From Vigna angularis (Eukaryota > Streptophyta > Magnoliopsida > Fabales > Fabaceae), in contig NC_068973.1 in NCBI RefSeq assembly GCF_016808095.1, forward strand, positions 558,001-622,000: a DNA stretch of 64,000 bases, given 5' to 3'. A program made the translations under genes and the position numbers. Shown here one piece after another: positions 12,170 through 26,600 of this stretch; within the stretch, counting starts at the first letter, position 1; every line of letters begins with the position of its first letter. The notes beneath the pieces were generated by a model. The model made no database searches. It saw only the letters and a program-made list of their open reading frames with translations, and was not told the origin of the DNA.

Positions 12170-14440
12170 GTAATTAGGTTAAAAGAAGTGTATCAATTTA
12201 TTTTTAAGGTTCGATGACCAAAATTTATCAAAGTTTCAGATAAGAACAATTTTAAATATCTTATCTAAGTATAAGGACTAAAAACATACTTAACCCAAAA
12301 AATTATAATAAAATGGATTTTTTGAAATGTTCCATTTTTTCGTGTTTCGTATCACGTGAATGAATCTTTACCGATTTAAAGAAGAGTTATTGACTAATTA
12401 AGTCAAATTCAGGACAAAGGTTGAGCCACTCAAGAAAATATTGAGTTGTACGAGTTCAAGGATACTTAAGTAAAGGATAAACTTCTACTTCAATGTTCTC
12501 GAAGCTCTACAACTTAATTTTCTTTTGTAGTGACCCAATATTTTTCTTAAGTTTAGCTTCTCTATTGAACAACCCTTTCTCAACTTGATAAAAACTTCTG
12601 TTGATAACAATATACAAATTGTAAAGTTTAAAAATGTTAATTTCATAGTCTTTTTTATTGGATGCATAATTTTTTAAATCAATTTTTTTAAAGAGTTGAC
12701 ATAAATTAATGTCGGTCATTCACAAGGTTTGACATAAATTTTCGTAGATCATTTCAAAGAACTGATGTAAAATTATATTACTCGTTATAACGTCTTGTTA
12801 TGTAAAAAATCCTAAAATAAAGTAAAAAAAAAACCTTTGTTGGTGTACATATTTCAAAATTATTTTTATTTATTGAGTATACATTTAAATTTAATATATT
12901 TTATTTTAAGATGCTTAAAAAATGAAAAATAATGAATCATATATTTGTTTTTGTATCATGACACTATTATGAAAGTAAAATCGTTCACAGCATTATTATG
13001 ATTTTATGGTAGAAAACTAAATTCATAAGGACTAGTTAGACTACTTTTTATTCTATAAACATGAGATATATAATTCAAATTCAATTTATATTTTTATATA
13101 TATTATAATTATTAAATTATGAAATACATAAATATTATATTAGGAGTGTCAAATTAACTAACCATTTATTGATTGCCAATTTTAACTTGCACAACCAAAA
13201 CCTCTTTATACATTATTAATATTAGATTTTATGAAATAGCATAATTTGTTATTAAAAAACTAAATACTTGAATTAATAAGTATTTAGTTTATTTTTTACT
13301 TGTATAAATTTAAAGTTAACTTTATTATTACTTTATAAAATTACTAAAACAACTAAAAGATAAGAAAAAAATATATTAAATGATAATTTGATTTAATTTT
13401 TTTTATTTAGAACTTAGTGATTTATTTTAGTAAATATATATACATTAAATTTTTTGTTTTAAATAGTTTTAGTATAATTTATTTATTTTTTATATTTTGA
13501 AATATTCAAATTATTAATTTTAAACTAATAATTATATAACCTATCCCTATAAAACAATAAATTAATAAATCATAAGAATGGATGAACAGAAGTAATTAAC
13601 AGTAGCAACAGTGGCGCAAGTGTTACGGAAACAGATGACATTTTAATCATGATTGTATTTCAAAAATATTTTCATCTTTGTTTCAAAATAAAAAATCTGA
13701 TGACCGTAGCACGACATCAAAACCCGAAATTGTCAAATAAATTCATATTTGTATGAAACTATATTCATAAGCACATTAATAAAATAATTATTGGTTTAAA
13801 ATTTATTGTCATGTCACATTTATCTCTTATACTTATCATTCCCCATTTTTTTATTAAAATTTAAAATTATTAATAATTTTTATTTTTTACCGCCACAACT
13901 ATCTATAATATTTAATATTGATAAAAAAATTAATATATATTTATACCTTGTTTTATAATAAAAATAATAAATTCTCAGAATAAAATATAAATATTAGAAG
14001 GAAAAGTATTTAACTTTTCAAGGTTCAAAGCTTCACCCATTACTTTCTCCACTTTAGATACTTCCTATCAGTTAGTTATTAACGGCATTTTCAATTGTCA
14101 ACTTTTAACGTAAAAAAGTCAATGATCTTTATATAATTTTTTATTTTATTAATAAAAACTTAGTAGTAGTTGATGTGTATTTTTTATCTAAATAACTCTA
14201 TCTAAAAACATAAACTAAATTTAAACAAAAAATTGTATTAAAATATGTATGCAAAATTTAAAATAGTTAGGTTTTATAATTTCAATAACATTTAAAATTT
14301 TTAGCAGTAACAAAAAATTTATTCTGATTTGTTGTGTTTTTAACCTGTAATTACTTTAGTTTTTTTTAAATTACATCTTAAACTAGATTAAATTAATTTT
14401 AAATTTAAGAAATTAAAACAATGTCTAAAATTATTATTTT
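12170..14440. other. AT-rich intergenic DNA without recognisable genes
   Basis: More than 2 kb of strongly AT-rich sequence with no coding region I can support. The right end should hold the promoter of the BRWD-like gene, but no clear TATA box was found. Confidence 0.6.
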
Positions 14441-14469
14441 ATTGAGAAATGTACTCTTACGCCGTGCCA

Positions 14470-17400
14470 GGAGGTACCGAAAGACATAAAACGCATCGTT
14501 TGATTCAATCCCTTCTCTTCTTTGGTCGTTCTCTCTCATTCCTTGCCCCGTTCTGTTTCTGTGCCTCTCCACATCATACTCCTATGGTAGATACTGAAAA
14601 AACAATACGCAGCAGAGTTTGTCTTTGAAATCTTAATTCGCATTGTGTCGCGTGATTCACACTCGACACGTCTTGCGGAATTTGACTGGCCCGGATACCA
14701 TTACTCTTTTTCAAATTTCACTTCTTCAACCTCTCAAGGTATAGCATCCAAGAACAACCCTGTTTATTTATTCTTATGCATACACTATCCAATGATGAAA
14801 CTGATTTTAATAAAAGTTATTTATTTTGTTCTTACAATTTGAAAAAAATTGGTTCCAGATTTCCCATGGATTGATGTTCTTTTTGGCGTGTGTTGAATTT
14901 TCTTCAATTGGTTGTTTTTTGCCATTTTTTTTTGCGTGTTGTGGTTGGTTTGTGTGGTTTTTAAGCTTTGTCACGTTGAATTTAGGGTTTATTTTAATGG
15001 TGCAGAGGAATGTGTGATGGATTCTCTGGAGGGTCAGGGTTTCAGAGGTGTAGATGAGAGTTCTGGAGAGTGCTTCTCTGGTTGAACTTGTTACTCTTCT
15101 GTAAGTTTTTTTTTTTTGTTTTCTCCCTTTGAGTTTTAATTACTCTCCGGTTTGATTGATGCTGAATGGAATTTGAGTTTAAGTGGGAGAATTTCTTTGC
15201 AAAATGGAGAATGTTTGTTTTCATTTAATGTCTAATGTTGCAGATCATTTGCTTTAATTTGAGTAGTTTCTGAGTGTGAATGTAGGACTGACATTTTGGT
15301 GCTTAATTACTTGTGTGCTGACCCCTACCTCGGTTCTATGTGTAGACTTTTATGTGTGTATGCTGGATAGGTTTTATGTTGACAAATGTTTTGGATTTGA
15401 TGGCTGACCATGCACTGGAGTGGAAGTTGCTGTTTTAAACTGAAATATTTGAAGGGCTAGTAGCTTTGGGCAATGTGTTGCTTGAACAATTAAGGGTTTT
15501 CTGATGCTTGAGCATTTCCATATGCTACATATAATGTGGGTAAGGTATGCTGGATGAGGGATAAAGTGGGCAACTCAGTTGATGAGGCACCTAGTGGGGT
15601 TTGGGGAGGGTTGATGTATGCAACCTTAATTATGAATGTGGAGTGGAAAAGGGCACCAGAATGCTAGAGTATCAATTTGGAAAAATGTGCTTGCTGGTTC
15701 ATCTCTTTGAAAGTAAATAAAGATTACAGAATCTGAATATCTTCTTTGTACTGTGATTGAGTTACTTATGGCTTTACAAAAAGTTCACTTACAATTTATT
15801 AGGAATTAGATTTAAGTCTAACTCAACTTTACAAAAACAGCTTGTAAAGTGAATTTTTCTTCCCTTTATGTATTGTAATCTGACCTCATCTATTTAATGT
15901 GGGATTTTCAACACACTCCATCATGCCAAGTACTTGACATCTTAAGCGTGGGACTGAATATTTGTGGATGGTATGATAGTGGCCTAATAATGAGTGACAC
16001 GATAGGCTTAACAAACTTTGTTAGAATAGACGTTATCATATTAGAAAGTACTTTTAAACCTAACTCAATTTTATAAAACTGACTTTTAAGGTGAGATTTA
16101 CTGTTATTTTTATATTATAATTTGACTTTATCTTTAGTTAATATGACATCTCTGACACAATTTCATTGAAAATGCTTACTTTCGAAGGAGGTTGATTTCT
16201 TAATTAAAATTTTTTGATAGCTAGATCATGTAATGTGAAGGATGTTTTGACAATTTTAGGTGATACATTATAAGCAGTGGTAGCTGAGAAATGCATGAGA
16301 AAAGAGGGGTACAATATATTGTCCTGTTTTTAATTCATGCTTGTTATTATGCCAATGCCATCATCCAAAGTGCATTCTGTAGGCAAATACTTTAGCAGGT
16401 TTTGGATCTATTTCCAAAAAAATTATATTTTTTGGAGTTAGATGTTAAGGACCTACACCTTGATGCAGAGGACTTGTTGATTGAAAGCAAAGCAAGGACA
16501 GTGTTCTGTGTTCCTCAAAGTCAAAGCAAATTGAGGGTTTACCATTAACACATGGGATTATTTGCTGTGATGCGTGGTAGGATTTGGGATGAAGGAGGCT
16601 TCCTAGTCCCCAGATCATAGATGAGAGGGTCTGCTGGTAGCACAGCAGGCACAACAGACTTTTTCTAGACCAGTACTAAAGTATTGGGGTGGTTACTGCT
16701 GACTTAGTCAAAACCTTCAAACTCTGCTTTAGTTTGATCTTTTTTCCTCCCTGTCTATGTTTGTAAGGGTAGTGTGATCTCATTCTCACTGTTCTCTCAT
16801 TTCATTACACCTTCCTGCTTGAAACAATTAAGAGTTCAACAAACTTGTGAGGAGATGATTACTTGGTTTATATTTGGATCATACTTTACCTTCTTTGTGA
16901 AGGTCTTGAATTTTATTTGTGGCATTCCATTTTATTTGTTCTCTTTTCATTTCCAGCAAGGCAGTCTTTGTCTCTGATGGAGATTACTCTCTCTCTTCTG
17001 CAAAGGAACCCTTCCTCTGAAAAATGACATTGTTTTCTCGGGGACGAGGATAAATAAGCTGTATTTTCATTTAAACATTTTTTTTTGTTTTCCGATGTTA
17101 TTCATATCGTGGTTAAGCCTTTGTGCAATTGCAACCTTTTTTCTGCGACTTGGACTTCATGGATTTTGCTTGTGGGGTTTAGGTGACATTGGGAAGCCCT
17201 TGTGTGTATCTTACAACTGTATTGTCAAGGCTGTTAGTATTAGACAGGGTTGGTGGTTTTAGCTGCTATTTGGTCATGTCTCTTGCTTAACTGCTTAATT
17301 TTGTGATAAAAATAATATTTGTGTGTTTGGGGTGAAGGTATGATAGGATGGAAATTGATAATTATCATTGCTTTTCTTGGGACAGTGGAATCATGGGAAA

Positions 17401-17613
17401 CAAGTACGCAAAAGAAAATGCTTCTAATGTTTTATTCTATATTCTTTCTTGATAAATGAAATCAAAATTAGAATTTGGCCATTCTCTGCATGTTATCATT
17501 CTCTGTATGCTACTAATGTTTAATTATTTTATTAAATTATTATCACTATTTTACTCAATTATAGGTACAATTTATATGATTAGTATTTTATTTGTTCCTC
17601 TGGCGCTTTACAG
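14470..17613 (+). other. Probable 5' UTR exons and introns of the BRWD-like gene
   Basis: Inferred from splice signals. A leader exon of CT-rich sequence ends at 14738 (CAAG|GTATAG). A second non-coding exon, 15006-15100, lies between GTGCAG and TCT|GTAAG. A 2.5-kb intron then runs to the acceptor CAG at 17611-17613, four bases before the start codon. Exon 2 holds two short overlapping upstream ORFs, 15010-15057 (15 codons) and 15017-15085 (22 codons). The transcription start is not visible. Confidence 0.5.
15811..16159 (-). mobile_element. TRIM-like element, copy 1 (5' UTR intron)
   Basis: Two diverged direct repeats of about 110 bp (15811-15918 and 16041-16159), each with an AACTCAA...TTA(C/T)AAAA segment and a shared downstream stretch, surround about 120 bp of non-coding sequence. 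It belongs to the same family as 20097-20445 and 24610-24972. It is antisense to the host gene, judging from the primer-site remnant in the best copy. Confidence 0.6.
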
Positions 17614-17617
17614 GAAT

Positions 17618-20600
17618 ATGGCTTTGCAGAAGTATGCTCCTTCTGGCCATGCACCTCCCATTAATATGAAACATTTGACCTTTTCCAGTAAGATGCCTAA
17701 GAAAGCTGAGCATGACACGGCATGTCAGAATCATAACATGGATGTGGATATTGACCTTAGGGAAGTTTATTTTCTCATTATGCACTTTCTTTCAGCTGGG
17801 CCATGCCATAAAACTTATTTACAATTTTGGAATGAGCTTCTTGAGCATGAACTTTTGCCTAGAAGGTATCATGCGTGGTATTCAAAGACTGGAGCATGTA
17901 GTGGAGACAAAGATGATGATGGTCTATCATTCCCTTTAAATTACAATATGTTAGTGGAGAGGTATTTTTATGCATCCCATCTCCTTATGATTTTTAGGTG
18001 ATTTATAGTTAATTATTAACTATTATATGGGTATCCTCCTTTATGCACCACTCCTCTTTATAATATCTTCTTTGATGTTGTAATTAAATATTATACAGGT
18101 ATCCTCATATTGAGAGGGATCACCTGGTAAAGCTTTTAAAGCAATTGTTATTAAGTACAACCATTCCATCACTGGGTATGAATCTTGGAAATGCCCCAAA
18201 TGCGGCTGATGTACCTACACTTTTAGGAAGTGGTTCATTTTCACTGCTGAGCTGTACGTGTTCTTCGTTTTTTCTTTAAATCATTATCTACTTTTCACAC
18301 TTTAGGTGGTTTGAAAATTCTTACTATGAATTTACTGATTGTTAATTATGGAAAAAATGAAAATTTTCTTCTGTGTAGTAAATTGATTGGTGCTTTTGGT
18401 GAAAATTGGGTTTGCCCTAAGAATCTCCACAAGTAACTGCTTGTTACTTTAGAGATTTTGGGTGCCAAAAGGCTTTGGGGTTGTTCTTGATTTGCTGTTG
18501 TTTGGTGCATGTGGTTGTAAATAATGTTAGATGTTAGAAATTTTATTGACAGTGTATTGCTTAAGTTCGTTTGGGATTATTTCTCCTATCTTCTTTGATA
18601 TATTCTACAATTGGTCTTTTTGGTAGATCTCTTGACAGATTGACTTTGTCTTCTGCATTACATGTGCTGTGTTCTTTTTCTTTTTGGCTTCTTTATCTTC
18701 TGCTAATGGTTTTTTAATGGGGTGTCTTTGGCATAGGGTAGTGTTTGGCTTTGGCTGCTGCATGTGTTGTGTTCTTTTTTCCCTCCATTTCATTCTTGGT
18801 TTAGCTTAAGATAATTTCTCTTCCTTTTGCATTTGTATCTATCATTTCTTTATAAATTCTTTGTTGATTATATTGCTTCTCTACTACAGATGATAGGGAT
18901 AAAATGAAAGAAGTCAAACGGCCACCTCCTCACATGCGCTGGCCTCATATGAAAGTCAATCAAGTTCATGGGCTTAATTTGAGGGAAATCGGGGGTGGTT
19001 TCCCAAGACATCACCGTGCACCATCTATACGTTCTGCATGCTATGCCATCGCAAAACCTTCTACCATGGTGCAAAAAATGAAAAATATCAAGAGGTTAAG
19101 AGGACACCGCAATGCTGTTTATTGTGGTACGCTATTTTACACAGTAGTAAACACTTGAGCATACATTTAGACCTATTTGTTTAACTTAGTAGTACACTTG
19201 TTGAAATGAAAAGTGTTCTTGTTTCCTTTCCTTTTCCTGTAGTGATTATAGTAGACACATCCATTGGTTAACATTAACCAAAGCTCCATTTTCCACCTCT
19301 TGAAAGTAAAGAAACTGAACTTGGGAGAAAAATTAAGGGAAACAATAATCTCATAAAAGCAGTAAAGGTGATTTAAATTATCTGCAGTGTTTTAGGGATT
19401 GTATTCAGATTTGGTAGAACATATACATAAATGTCAGGAAAACTGTTTTTGACATCATTGATAGAGAAACAATTGCTCTTAAATAGAATACAAAGACACA
19501 ATAACCGAAAATCCTAATTTATTGATGGATATAATCTATTCCTACAATTCATGATCATTGGTTCGTATACAATAAATATTAACTATACTGTTAGCCTATT
19601 AATCATTCTAATTATCCTCTTAAATATGGAATGCAATTAATTCCTAGTTATGTAATTAAAACTGTACAGAGAAATATTAGCTGCAACATAAATCATAGGA
19701 TTCTGACAGGAATAAATGGGATTACAAGAATTGTGCTTGTTACACGCATTCAATCTTTATTTATAGTCAAAGGACAATAAGGAATACATTAAGGAAATTT
19801 AAAAAGTATCCAAATTACAAGATTTCCTATTTACAAATATCTAATAAGATCTCTTATACTTCCCTTCAAATTGGAGCATATATGACAAATGAACAAAGTT
19901 TGTTGCAAATGCTACCTAAGAACTTTTTCTCTAACAAAATGACAATCTATCTCTATGTTTTCGCTCATGGAGGATTGGATTAAATACAACTTGTAGAGTT
20001 GCTTTTATTTTTTTGACAAATCAATTTAGCCTCTTGAGTATTGAATGATGTAGGAAAATACAGTAGCAAACACACTACTTTCCCTGAGGAAGGTTCCTAT
20101 AAGGTGGACTCTAAATCAGTTTGTAAGGTGAGGTTTATACCCACTTATATACTGTAAACTCACCTTATCTTTAGTCAACGAGGGAACACACACCGTTCAT
20201 GTCGAGACATATACATCTTGAGCGTTGAGACTAAACTTTAATGAGTGGTTTGATAGCGGATGAAACAATAGTCCCAATAAATAACAAACTTCGCTAGGAT
20301 ATACTCTAACCCATGTCTCTAATACTATCTTAAGAAGTGAACTTTAAGTCGAATTCAACCTTACAAAACCTATTTGTAAGGTGAGGTTTGCATCCACTTT
20401 TATATTGTAATGGCTTTATCTCTAGCCGATACGAGACTTCTAACATTCATAGGTTTCTTTGGCCACCAACATTTTCTTATACTTTACAATGGTTCCATCA
20501 ATCCCATATTTGGATATATCCTCTAGAACCCTGCGATTGTTTCTATTTGGTAAGGTGAGAAGTTCCAAAGTCCTGTTTTTTTTTTTTAACATGTTTGTCT

Positions 20601-23600
20601 CCAAGTCTATGACTTGTTTCTATTTCTGTCAAATAATACTTCAGATGCACAACAAGGTGTGGTTATTGTGTTTAGGTTTCTGAGATATGTTTTGTGGGTA
20701 GGAGAGATTTTTTTTAAAGGACAGGAAAATCTTAAGAGGGTAAAGTGGCTATTGGGTACACTTAAAATGAATAATAAACTGCTCTAAAATAACACACTGG
20801 AGATTCTTGTTTCCCCTCCTTCCAAATATTTTGGACATTTTGAATGAACTCAATTACTGTATATCTTTTCCAAGATTGGATGAATTCATTCTGCCCTATC
20901 TTAGTCTTGGGTATTCCATTTGGTTTTTTCATGTCTTTTTGGAGGCTTGCTGCTTTTTGACATGCAACTGAGTTTAGTTTAACATATGCTCTACAGCTAT
21001 ATTTGATCGGTCTGGAAGGTATGTGATTACTGGTTCAGATGACAGACTTGTAAAGGTTTGGTCAATGGAAACTGCATATTGTTTGGCCAGTTGCCGTGGA
21101 CATGATGTGAGTCTGTTTCTGTACTATAAATATGTATCCTTCTGTTTGTATAGATATATACATTGCCTTAATGTTTGTTAGCCAATAGATTGAACTACAT
21201 GCTCTATTTAATAGGGTGACATCACTGATTTGGCCGTGAGTTCAAACAATGCTTTAGTTGCATCCTCGTCAAATGACTGTGTCATTCGAGTTGTAAGATT
21301 TCATGTCACTAAACAAGTTTATTGTTTTCCTTTTTTTATCCCTTCTCCCAGGCATTTTTTTTGGCTACATTATGTTTGACTATTTCATTTTCATAGTGGC
21401 GCTTGCCAGATGGCTTGCCAATATCGGTATTGCGGGGACATACTGGAGCTGTTACTGCCATAGCATTTAGTCCCAGACCAAATGCTGTATACCAGCTTTT
21501 ATCGTAAGTTTTCTGCACAGAGAAAAAAGGAGTTGATAGTATAATCTTATTCCCAGAAATGTGAATGCTATGTCATGTCAGTAACATTGAAGGTGCCAAT
21601 TCAGTGGTGATGTATATTTAACTACAATTTGTTGAAATAACATGCAAGCTTTCTCAGTGCAGTAGACATGCAATGCAATTATGTGAACTGTATATCATCC
21701 TGCTATTATTGCATACAGTGAAGTTCGTAACTGTCTCTTTCATTTGTTTATCAAATTCTTGATGAAAGCTCTCCTATTTTTCCTTTTATTTTAGTTGTTA
21801 ATGATTGTGTACTGAGAGATGATCCATGTCAGTTGGGTTGTTCCACCAAATGATTATCACGATTCTTTGATTTCTTCTAGTGATACTTTGAACTGCTGAT
21901 GCTAGTTTTGTGATTATGACACTGGAGTTTTCCCTTTCAGCTTCAGGCTACATGTTTTTGTCTGCATTCATTATTCTGGCATGATTTATGTGAATGATCC
22001 TCACCCTTCGACATTCATGGTTTTCTGTTATAAATAACATGATATTTTGTTTACTTTGCAGTTCCTCTGATGATGGAACTTGTAGGATATGGGATGCAAG
22101 GTATACCCAGTCAAGTCCAAGATTATATATTCCAAGGCCTTCAGATTCTGTAATTGGTTAGTTGATTCTTTTGTGAACTATTGATTGATTTATTGGTGAA
22201 AAGAACTAATTTGGGATACCTTATTGGCTTTAGGGAAGAGCAGTGGCCCATCTTCAAGTACTGTACCACAGAGCCATCAGATTTTTTGCTGTGCATATAA
22301 TGCTAATGGAACTGTCTTTGTAACTGGTAGCTCTGACAATCTTGCTAGGGTATGTGTTTGTGTGTCTGTGTTTGTAAGCGCTTACCTGTAGTTAAGAGAC
22401 ATGGAAAAATAACTCTTTAATATTCACTGCTTAAGGTAAATGTTGGCTCTATTTGCTTTTTAGAAACTACTAATTTGTATTTATTTCTTACACTTTTGTT
22501 CTTTAACCTTTCTGTCGATGTTCTGGCGAGTTTGTGAATTGATGGTTTGAGGAAAAAATAACCTCAAAGAATCAGAAGATATTCCTTTTCTATTAGTAAA
22601 AGTCTTTTTCTAGCCCTGTTCAAGCCTCTGTTGTCCATTTATGATAAACATCACTGCATGTTGATTAGTGCTACTAATTTGTATTTATTTCTTACACTTT
22701 TGTTCTTTAACCTTTCTGTCGATGTTCTGGCGAGTTTGTGAATTGATGGTTTGAGGAAAAAATAACCTCAAAGAATCAGAAGATATTCCTTTTCTATTAG
22801 TAAAAGTCTTTTTCTATCCCTGTTCAAGCCTCTGTTGTCCATTTATGATAAACATCACTGCATGTTGATTAGTGCTACATGATCCCTCGTCCCACTCTCT
22901 CAATCATTTGTTAGGGCCTGTGTGTTACTAGCCTAGCTTTGAACCATTTTCTGACCACCTAGACATGGTCATTGGGCATTTTCTTTAGTGCTAAGAACAC
23001 ATACAGTTGGTTACTTTTTTTGGACCTGAAATTTACCCCACAAATAGTTTTGAGGTGCTTGAACCTTTTTGGTATATAATATTTATCCATCTGTTATCAA
23101 ACATATTGATGACATCTATATGGTGAGTATAAAATGATGAAAGCCAAACATAACTTTGTTCAAGATATCCAGCTTCACAATTTTTTAAGCTAACCTAAAG
23201 GGTTTGTCAGGTTTGGAATGCTTGTAAACTTAGCACAGATGATAGTGACCAACCAAATCATGAGATAGACGTGCTATCTGGCCATGAGAATGATGTGAAT
23301 TATGTGCAATTCAGGTTAGTATGTTGCAGAAGTTTGTTGTGATCATTGATAAAGGAAACTTTAGCATGCTGATGTCTGCCACTCCTTATTTTGCAGTGGT
23401 TGTGCAGTTGCATCCCGGTTTTGCACAACAGAAACTTGGAAGGAGGAAAATATTCCCAAATTTAAAAATTCCTGGTGTGTTTGTGAATTAGAAATAGCTT
23501 CTAAAATGATCTAACTGCTGGCACCCTTCTTTACTTTTCACAACATGAAATGTTATATTCTTAATTTTCTGTGCCTTCTCTATGATCTAATATCTGAGTG

Positions 23601-26600
23601 ACTATATTTTATTCCAGGTTGAATCATGATAATATAGTTACCTGCTCTCGTGATGGGAGTGCTATAATATGGATTCCTAGATCTCGTAGATCACATGTAA
23701 GTCTTCATCAAATATGATTTCCTTCTACTTTATCTTTCTCTTTAACAGAAAGTTAGAGTTGTTGGCCTTCATTTTTATTCAAATTGCCAAAGCTAATGGT
23801 TATTGGATAGTGAGTGCTACTTTATATTTCAATTTGTTAAAATTATTCCATTTAGGGAAAAAGTGGTCGCTGGACACGGGCATATCATCTAAGAGTTCCA
23901 CCTCCACCTACTCCTCCTCAACCTCATAGAGGTGGTCCTCGTCAGAGAATTCTACCAACTCCACGTGGTGTAAATATGATTGTTTGGAGCCTTGACAACC
24001 GCTTTGTTCTTGCAGCTATTATGGGTTAGTTGGTTTTGTTTCTAATCCTAGGGAATTAATGTGTAGGATAGGATAGCTAAAAAGGAAAATTTATGTATAA
24101 TGGCTTATCATTATCCAATATAGCTACACGGTTTAATTTTTGCTCTTAAATGTAATTCAATCTGAATGATTATAAGTAGGGATGTGGCTGAGTGCTTCTT
24201 CACTCAACATTTTCACCAAAATCTAGTCTTCAACTTGGTATTAGAGTGGGTTGAACCCCATATATCTTGTCTCCTATTTTGGTTGAGTTTCTGGTGCTGT
24301 CTGCTGCCATCCACCATATTGCACTGTTCACCAGTGTTCATCCACTACAATAGTGAGATCAATGAGTTTCCCATCAATCTCCTACATCTCTTCGGGTTTG
24401 AGCAAATCTCTCCTTGGTCTCATTAACTTTTGATTTGAGTTCATAGACTGTTAATGGGCTTGCAATTTTCCAACCATGTCTCTTCCAAAATTTCAAGAGT
24501 ATATTTTCTTTGTGAAAATATAATACCTTTTTTTATTATGCCGCTTCCATACCGATAAAGTATTTTAGATAGCCAAGATCGTTGGTTTGAAATTGACTGA
24601 AGAAATGTTTTTTAATTGAGCAATTCTAGTGATATAATTTCTTGTAATAACAATATCACTAACTTAGACTATAAGATAATTTCTTACCAATCTAGTCAAT
24701 ATGAGACTTCCAACACAGTCTCGTCATGTAGAGACATACATCTCGAATGTGGGACTAGACACTATGAGTGATTCCGATAGTGGGAGGAACAATAGACCCA
24801 ACAAACAATAAACTTCGCTAGGATAGACTCTAACCCATGGTTTTGATACCATGTTAAGACATGGACTTTAAGTCTATTTCAACTTTACAAAATGACTTGT
24901 AAAGTATGGTTTGCATCCACATATATATTGTAAATTGACATTATTTCTAGTCGATGTGGGACTTCCAATTTCAACATGTAGTTCATGTATCTCTAAAGTT
25001 ATAAGCTCAACATTGCTTAATGGAGCCATGCTTAAGTAAAAAACAGAGATTCCTGAGCCCTCTCTTAATTAAAAGAGAACAATAAGACAAAAAGCTCTAG
25101 AGGTGGTAGCAGCGATGACAACGACAATTCTAACGATGGCATTGGCGGAAGCTCTGCCAAAAAGGAATGTGTTGTAATATTTGCATAGAAAATAAGTTTT
25201 TTATTTTTTATTAAGTTGGAAGAGATAGATTTGGCAAATTTCAAGCCCATTGATAATCATGTGGATCCAAATCAGAAGTTAACAGTAGACCAAGGTAAAA
25301 CTTTTTCCACATTTAGAGAGATATATGAGGCTGGTGAGAAAACTCATTTATCTCCCTATTCTAAGACCTGATTTTCTTGTGCAGATGGAGTTGTTAATAG
25401 TCTATTCATACATAATCATCACATTGACCATTGTAATGTTGTGATTTCCATTCTAAGATGTGTGATAAAGACTCTAAAACAGGAATTATTGAATGAGGAG
25501 AAGGGAAATACTCAAATGTGAGAGTATTGTGATGCAATTTGGGCTGACTATTTGCAGAAGCTAAATATAGATTTGTGGCTTTGTCCTCTTCCGAACTTGT
25601 GTGGATTAAACAACTTTAAGAGTTGAAATTTTGTGAAGTTAAGCACATGAATTTGTAGTATGATAAAACATGCAGCTCTCATATTGCGTTTAATTTAGTG
25701 TTTTATGAGAGAACCAAACACAAAGATCAATTCTCATTTTCTTAAGGAGAAACTACTGCCAAGGAACGTATTACTAAATTCAACAACTTTAATGACTAGC
25801 TTATAGACATTCTAACTAAGTCTTTGAGTCTGCCTTGAGGGGAAGTGTTAAAGTAGTTGTTAATTATTTGTTGTACAGCTTCAATAAAGCTGCTTTTTTT
25901 TTTTTATCTATCTAGCTTAAAGGGTTAAGTCTTTAGCCTTTTCTTTTCACTGGACGAGGTCTCACCTTTTTGAATATCTGAAATCACTTTATGAATAGTT
26001 GGGGCTGTCTTGGTTTGAAAAGACTTTTTTTACTGTATATTTTTATTAAAAGATTTCATAACCACCACATTGTTTTCAAGTTATTTTTTGTGTTTAGATA
26101 TTTGATTTGAAGAGGAAAGAGTGAAAACAACTTTCAACTTTTCGGTGTTTTCATCCTTTGACGTGCAAATGTTTGAAAAAACTAGCTTCTTTTGTTATCA
26201 GTAATAGGACAAGTGATGAAAATGTAAAATCATTTTCTTTACTAAGCAAACCCTTAATTACTTAAGCATTGTTCTTGTTATCATACAACTCTTGTGCAAG
26301 TGTCAGGATAATGCTGCAGCCGTTGTAATCTTCTTTCATGATTTTGAAGCTAGAAGATTATTATTTTATCTGATTGCATGATATTCTTGCAGATTGCAGA
26401 ATTTGTGTTTGGAATGCATCTGACGGAAGCTTAGTACACTCATTGACTGGGCATACTGAATCTGTAAGTGTTTAATTGTTGGTTTTGGTTTCTCTTCTTA
26501 CTTTGGTTTGATATCATTTTACTCTTTTGTAAATATAACGTATGATGTGAGACTCTGGCTTTTTATGTGATATGTAACTCAAGCATGTTATCTGATGCCA

